The position numbers and the translations under genes are program-made. A DNA stretch of 64,000 nt from CBDBLK01 sp965215445 (GTDB lineage Bacteria; Bdellovibrionota; Bacteriovoracia; Bacteriovoracales; Bacteriovoracaceae): contig CBDCDT010000002.1 in NCBI GenBank assembly GCA_965215445.1, forward strand, positions 1,550,001 through 1,614,000, read 5' to 3'. The notes beneath the pieces were generated by a model. It worked only from the letters and a program-made list of their open reading frames with translations, did not search any database and was not told the DNA's origin. Below are positions 59,648 to 64,000 of this stretch, piece after piece. How positions within the stretch are numbered: position 1 is the first letter of the stretch; every line of letters starts with the position of its first letter.

Positions 59648-62600
59648 AAGGCCTGATTCACTATTTTGTCGAGCGCAGTCTGGTGGTCAACGTGTTCACC
59701 GCCATCGTCACCATAGCGGGGGGATTTTCCCTCTATTTTCTACAAAAGGAAACCTTTCCCTCGGTGGAATTTGGCCGCATCATGATCCGCACGGTTTACC
59801 CCGGCTCCTCGGCCGAGGACTCGGAAAAACTGGTCACCATTCCCATCGAGAGAACCCTCAAGGGAGTTGACGGCATCAAGGAAGTCAACGCTATCTCGCT
59901 GGAGAACAATTCGCGCATTTTTGTGGAAGTCGAACCCGACGCCGTTATCAAAGAGGTTTTGGAAGACATCAAAGACGCGGTGGATACGGTGACCGACCTG
60001 CCCGCCGACATTGAAGTGCCCAGAGTCGTCAACTTTCACAACAAGCGCCGGGGGATTATCAACGTGCCTTTGACCGGCGGGGATTACCGGGAACTCAGGG
60101 TGATCGCCAAAAAACTGCGCGACGTTTTGGAGCGCCTGCCGGAAATTGCCGAAGTCGAACTCGATGGCCACCGCATCGACGAGATTCGGGTGGAAATTGA
60201 TCCGGTGGCGATGAACCGTCACGAAATTTCCGTGGGGGAAATCCACCGCGCTTTGCGCGAGAGGAACCTCAACCTTTCGGCGGGGCTGTTGGAGGCCCCC
60301 GGGGGCGATCTCTTTGTGCGCACCCTTGCCGAGTTTGAAAGCATCGAAGACATTGAAAAGGTCGTCGTCCGCTCCAACAATTCGGGCCGCAAGATTCTGG
60401 TGCAAGACGTGGCGGAGGTCGAACGCGTGCCCACCGAGGGGGCGGTGCTTTTGCGCGCCAACGGGGCGCGGGCGATCTATCTCGACGTCAAGGCGCGGGA
60501 AAACGCCGACGTTTTGCGGACTACTGCCAAGGTCAAGGAAAATGTCATTGAATTTTTTGATTCCGGCAAGTATCCCCAAATCAAGCACGCTTTCACCCGC
60601 GATCTCTCCTATTACGTCAAGCGCCGCCTGAATATTTTGAAGGACAACGGCCTGGTGGGAGTGGTGCTGGTCTTTTTCTGCCTGCTCGCCTTTCTCGACT
60701 TTCGCATTTCCGTGGTGACCTCGCTGGGGGCACCGATTGCCTTTATGGTTTCTTTTGTGGTCATGCAAATGACCGGCGTTTCCATCAATTTGGTTTCCAT
60801 GTTTGCTCTGATTTTGGTGTTGGGTATGTTGGTGGACGATTCGATTATTGTCTCCGAACACTTTTACCAGAAATTGGAGGGTGGAATGAAACCCAAACAG
60901 GCCGCGCTGGAGGCGGCCTTTGAAACCATTAGTCCGGTGACTGCCACCATCCTCACCACCATCGCCGCTTTTGGTGCCCTCTTTTTTATGGGGGGAACCA
61001 TGGGCAAGTTTTTGTGGTCGGTGCCGGCGGTGGTGATTATCTGTCTGGTGGCCTCCTGGTTTGAGTGCTTTTTTATTTTGCCCTCTCACCTGGCCGACTT
61101 CGTTCCGGTGGCCAAGCACAAGGGCAAGCGGCGTTGGTACCATACACTCACGGATATTTATATCCGCCACTTGAGGGTGCTACTCAAATATTATTGGGCC
61201 ATATTGTTGGTCTTTGGCTCGGTTCTTGGGGGTTCCATTTTTGTGGGCACCAAGATGGATTTTGAACTTTTTCCCGGAGACGACGTCCGCAATATTTACG
61301 TTCAAATCAAGGGTGTGGTGGGAACTCCTCTGGAAGTCTCCAACCAGACGGTGGCCAAACTCGAAAAGATGAGTTTGAAGGAACTGAAGACTTCGGAACT
61401 GGAACACCTGCGCTCCCGAGTGGGCATTTTAATTGAAGAGGGCACCCGCCGGCGCAAGATTGGCGGGCACTACGCTTCTTTGCAATTCAACCTCACTCCC
61501 CCCGACGAGCGGGGGCGCTCGACGGATGAAATTATCAAGGTCTTGGTGGACAAGGCCAGACTTCTGGCCCCGGGTTATACGGTCACTGCCAGCAAAATTC
61601 AGGGTGGCCCTCCCCGAGGCAAGGCGGTGGACATACAGCTTTCGGGGGATTCGCTGGATGAGTTGTTGGCAGTGGCCAAAAAGGTGGAAACCAAACTCAG
61701 GAGTTGGGAGGGTATCACCTCTACGGAAATCGACTTTGAAGAGGGCAAGGAACAAATCATTCTCGACGTAGACGATGCCGAGGCCAGGCGTTTGGGCCTT
61801 TCGACTGCCACTATTGCGCTGGAGTTGCGGCGTCTGCTCTCGGGAGAAGAAGTTACCCAGATTCGGGAATCCGACGAAGATATTAAAATCCGTATGTTTT
61901 TGGACGACCACGCTAGAACCAGGGTGGAATCCCTCGACCTGCTTCACATCGACAACCGGGAGGGCGCGCGCATTCCCCTTTCCCGACTGGTGAAATTGGA
62001 GAGAAGGCCGGGTGCCTTTGTCATTCGCCGGCTCGACTACAAGCGGGTGGTTTCGGTTCAGGCCACCATCGACAAGGCCAAAACCACTCCGGTGGCGGTG
62101 GCCGAAACTTTCAGGCCGGAAGTAGAAAAAAGCTTGTCGTCAACTCCGGGGGTTATGTTTGAATTTGGCGGAGAAAATAAAAATACCAGGGAATCTATGA
62201 GCAATTTGGCGCGCGCCGGACTGATCGCCCTGGGTCTGATTTTTCTCATTTTGGTGGTGATGTTTAATAGCCTCTGGCATTCCAGCGTGGTTTTGAGTGC
62301 CGTGCCCTTAGGATTGATTGGGGTCATCTGGACGTTTTTGATAGCGGGCAAATCTTTGGGGTTTATGGCCTTGATGGGAGTGGTGGCCCTCTCCGGCGTA
62401 GTGGTCAACGACTCTATCGTGCTGGTCAATTTTATCAACAAGAGGCGCAAAACCGAGAAGGATTTAATCACGGCGGTGATGGAGGCGGCGCGCTCGCGCT
62501 TTCGGCCGGTGATTCTCACCACTTTCACTACGGTGGCGGGCCTTTTGCCGATCGCCCACCCTTTTATCTCCAAAATTTTGACTTTTGGAAGAACCGTGGA

Positions 62601-62772
62601 CAGCGACCCCTTTATTCAGCCCATGGCCTTGAGCTTTGCCTGGGGCCTGATGTTTGCCTCTCTGGTGACCCTGGTTTTTGTCCCCTGTGGTTATATCTTT
62701 TCCGAAAGAGTCAAAGACTTGTTTTTTCGATACATTTGGCCTTCGCGCGGGCCGGCCCATGCGCGGGAATAG
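59644..62772 (+). CDS. RND-family efflux transporter (AcrB/MMPL-type HAE)
   Basis: An inner-membrane proton-driven pump of 1042 residues. It has the AcrB plan: TM1 at residues 12-32, porter domain, TM2-6 with LGMLVDDSIIVSEHF carrying the two proton-relay Asp, a second porter domain, and TM8-12 with LMGVVALSGVVVNDSIVLVNF and TTFTTVAGLLP. It begins GTG overlapping the TolC stop. No periplasmic adaptor (AcrA/MFP) gene lies between, before or after, so the adaptor must be elsewhere. Substrates are unknown. Confidence 0.95.
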   Translation: MKGLIHYFVERSLVVNVFTAIVTIAGGFSLYFLQKETFPSVEFGRIMIRTVYPGSSAEDSEKLVTIPIERTLKGVDGIKEVNAISLENNSRIFVEVEPDAVIKEVLEDIKDAVDTVTDLPADIEVPRVVNFHNKRRGIINVPLTGGDYRELRVIAKKLRDVLERLPEIAEVELDGHRIDEIRVEIDPVAMNRHEISVGEIHRALRERNLNLSAGLLEAPGGDLFVRTLAEFESIEDIEKVVVRSNNSGRKILVQDVAEVERVPTEGAVLLRANGARAIYLDVKARENADVLRTTAKVKENVIEFFDSGKYPQIKHAFTRDLSYYVKRRLNILKDNGLVGVVLVFFCLLAFLDFRISVVTSLGAPIAFMVSFVVMQMTGVSINLVSMFALILVLGMLVDDSIIVSEHFYQKLEGGMKPKQAALEAAFETISPVTATILTTIAAFGALFFMGGTMGKFLWSVPAVVIICLVASWFECFFILPSHLADFVPVAKHKGKRRWYHTLTDIYIRHLRVLLKYYWAILLVFGSVLGGSIFVGTKMDFELFPGDDVRNIYVQIKGVVGTPLEVSNQTVAKLEKMSLKELKTSELEHLRSRVGILIEEGTRRRKIGGHYASLQFNLTPPDERGRSTDEIIKVLVDKARLLAPGYTVTASKIQGGPPRGKAVDIQLSGDSLDELLAVAKKVETKLRSWEGITSTEIDFEEGKEQIILDVDDAEARRLGLSTATIALELRRLLSGEEVTQIRESDEDIKIRMFLDDHARTRVESLDLLHIDNREGARIPLSRLVKLERRPGAFVIRRLDYKRVVSVQATIDKAKTTPVAVAETFRPEVEKSLSSTPGVMFEFGGENKNTRESMSNLARAGLIALGLIFLILVVMFNSLWHSSVVLSAVPLGLIGVIWTFLIAGKSLGFMALMGVVALSGVVVNDSIVLVNFINKRRKTEKDLITAVMEAARSRFRPVILTTFTTVAGLLPIAHPFISKILTFGRTVDSDPFIQPMALSFAWGLMFASLVTLVFVPCGYIFSERVKDLFFRYIWPSRGPAHARE

Positions 62773-63751
62773 CTTCGGCAAAATGATTTCGTTGCTTTCC
62801 TTCGGGGAATCCCACGGGCGCGCCATGGGGGCGGTGGTGGACGGTATTCCCGCCGGCCTGGACTTTTGTCTGGAGGACTTACAAGAAAAACTCGACCGTC
62901 GCGCTCCCGGAAGACTGGCGGGAACTACCGCAAGGTGCGAACCCGACCGCGCCGAAGTTTTGTCGGGAATTTTTGAAAATCAAACCCTGGGTACTCCCAT
63001 TGCGGTAGTGGTTTATAATCGGGATGCCAAAAGCTCCGATTATGCCTGGGCCAAAACAGAAGAGCGCCCCGGACACGCCGACCGGACGACGCTGCAAAAA
63101 TATGGACAGCGCGACTGGCGCGGTGGCGGGCGCGCCAGTGGGCGGGAAACACTGGCGCGGGTGATTGGCGGTTATTTTGCCTCGCTGGTAATTCCCCGGG
63201 TTTTTGTCAGGGCCTATACTTCCCAGCTCGGGCCTTTTTGCTTTGAGGGTATTCCCGCAGACCTTAAAACTGATTTTGGCGCTTACGCCTTTCCCGATCG
63301 CTCTCGGGAAGAGGGGATTGCCAACTATCTTTTGGGCCTGCAAGAGGCGGGCGAATCTTGCGGCGGCAAGGTCGCAGTGCTGGTGGACAACTGTCCGGCC
63401 GGTCTGGGTGAGCCAATCTTTGACAAACTCAAGGCGGATTTGTCCAAGGCGTTTTTGTCCATCGGAGGTGCGGTGGCCTTTAGCTATGGCCTGGGAGAGC
63501 AAATGAGTGAACTTTCGGGCATGCAAGTTTCCCGTGATCGCTCTTCTTTTGGAGGCATTGAAGGGGGCATCAGCAACGGCGAGCGCATCACTTTGCAAGT
63601 GACCTTCAAACCCCCCAGCACGGTGGGAAAAAAAGCGCGCGAGGGCAGGCACGACCCTTGCATCGTCCCCCGCGCAATCCCCGTAGTAGAGGCCATGGCC
63701 AAACTGGTTTTGGCGGATCACTTTTTGAGGCAAAGGGCCTATGCGCTCTGA
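62759..63751 (+). CDS. aroC: chorismate synthase
   Basis: The last step of the shikimate pathway, EPSP to chorismate, requiring reduced FMN. The 330-residue product starts at the ATG at 62759, overlapping the RND stop by 14 nt. Signatures are SFGESHGRAMGAVVDGIPAG, RRAPGRLAGTTARCEPD, YGQRDWRGGGRASGRETLARV (signature 2-type) and the final SSFGGIEGGISNGERI and RHDPCIVPRAIPVVEAM. An in-frame start further upstream in the RND gene is rejected. It is coupled to aroB. Confidence 0.96.
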   Translation: MRGNSFGKMISLLSFGESHGRAMGAVVDGIPAGLDFCLEDLQEKLDRRAPGRLAGTTARCEPDRAEVLSGIFENQTLGTPIAVVVYNRDAKSSDYAWAKTEERPGHADRTTLQKYGQRDWRGGGRASGRETLARVIGGYFASLVIPRVFVRAYTSQLGPFCFEGIPADLKTDFGAYAFPDRSREEGIANYLLGLQEAGESCGGKVAVLVDNCPAGLGEPIFDKLKADLSKAFLSIGGAVAFSYGLGEQMSELSGMQVSRDRSSFGGIEGGISNGERITLQVTFKPPSTVGKKAREGRHDPCIVPRAIPVVEAMAKLVLADHFLRQRAYAL

Positions 63752-64000
63752 AGTCATCACCCCGGGACTTTCCTATTTGCATCGGGAGTGGCGGCACATT
63801 CCCGGCGACACGCTTTTAGTGGTGACCGACGCCAAAGTGAGAGAACTTTATCACTCCAAACTGGGCCTGGAGGAAGTTGTCGAAAAAAAAGTCTTCACTT
63901 TTGAAGTTCCCCGAGGTGAGGCCGCCAAGACCAAACATACTTATTGTGCGGCACTAGATTTTTTTCTCAAGCAAAGGATTCACCCCCGCACCCACCTGGT
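63741..64000 (+). CDS. aroB: 3-dehydroquinate synthase, 5' part
   Basis: The reading frame is open from the ATG at 63741 to the window end (86 codons). It starts MRSEVITPGLSYLHREW, then DTLLVVTDAKVRELYHSKL, then VPRGEAAKTKHTYCAALDFF, matching the NAD-binding start of AroB (VxDxxV and the GExxK motif). It overlaps the aroC stop by 11 nt, so it is the next shikimate-pathway gene in the operon. The gene is truncated by the window edge, not broken. Confidence 0.88.
   Translation, partial: MRSEVITPGLSYLHREWRHIPGDTLLVVTDAKVRELYHSKLGLEEVVEKKVFTFEVPRGEAAKTKHTYCAALDFFLKQRIHPRTHL

Noticed and set aside
59740..61170. 476-codon open frame antisense to the RND pump
   Set aside because: It is a His/Gly/Val-rich shadow of the pump's coding strand; no family features.
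1..64000. tRNA genes, rRNA operon, IS transposase, prophage or integrase
   Set aside because: No cloverleaf with a TTCRANY loop, no rRNA core, and no DDE/HUH transposase or integrase motif was found by reading. The Rpn-type proteins are nucleases, not element-encoded transposases.
1..64000. Apparent excess of GGCC (AAGGCC, GAGGCC) throughout
   Set aside because: It may be codon usage (Gly/Ala/Leu contexts) and cannot be judged without counting against a Markov expectation.

Overview
The window is a densely coded Gram-negative chromosome segment of roughly 50% GC with short intergenic gaps, no CRISPR array, no recognisable tRNA and no rRNA. The mix of genes suggests a deltaproteobacterial-type lineage, most likely Bdellovibrionota or a relative. 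This rests on numerous secreted or lipoprotein paralogs of unknown function, matrixin proteases, a SpoIID plus amidase pair in a Gram-negative setting, MltG, Prc, glutathione synthetase, tryptophan 2,3-dioxygenase and RND efflux. The taxonomic call is inference from gene content only.

Layout. 1-1030: a secreted protein and an XRE regulator. 1.1-6.7 kb: the translation operon nusA-infB-rbfA-truB behind a promoter and leader terminator. 6.8-17.6 kb: membrane-anchored ferredoxin, a candidate Csr-type small RNA, an LRR protein, secreted proteins, a UDG-like protein, and a SpoIID/amidase pair. 17.7-21 kb: DsbA-like lipoprotein, HU, kynA, ctaB. 21-23.8 kb: a tandemly duplicated HEPN-MNT toxin-antitoxin module with a secreted protein, one copy decayed. 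23.8-26.7 kb: PQQ sugar dehydrogenase, DksA-like, flavin reductase, fabI. 26.7-34.4 kb: frameshifted porin-like gene, sigma/anti-sigma-like pair, TonB-like and sensor-like proteins, two large tandem paralogs. 34.5-40.5 kb: RDD protein, prc, thiI, cysteine desulfurase, DUF952. 40.6-45.7 kb: secreted proteins, tandem lipoproteins, mltG, ruvX. 45.9-48.8 kb: rho-miaB. 48.8-58.1 kb: outer-membrane and lipoproteins, Rpn-type nucleases, gshB, a cysteine-rich protein gene broken at a C9 tract, and two matrixins flanking rnpB. 58.2-64 kb: TolC-RND, aroC and the start of aroB.

The most striking feature is a family of short repeats, full size 168 bp. They have imperfect terminal inverted repeats (TAACTRCTCACACTYCA type) and a central hairpin, and the three best-preserved copies are flanked by 9-bp target duplications. 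Seven copies or remnants lie in the window. Four sit inside or at the end of housekeeping genes (truB, kynA, the cysteine desulfurase, miaB), always on the same strand and in the same reading frame, adding about 50-59 residues. Element plus target duplication is 177 bp (59 codons), so insertion is frame-neutral. This resembles Rickettsia palindromic elements in behaviour but is a different sequence. Other leads are a CsrB/RsmZ-like RNA after the ferredoxin gene, the matched loss of HEPN active site and MNT antitoxin in one duplicated module, and a possible phase-variable gene at 55.4 kb.
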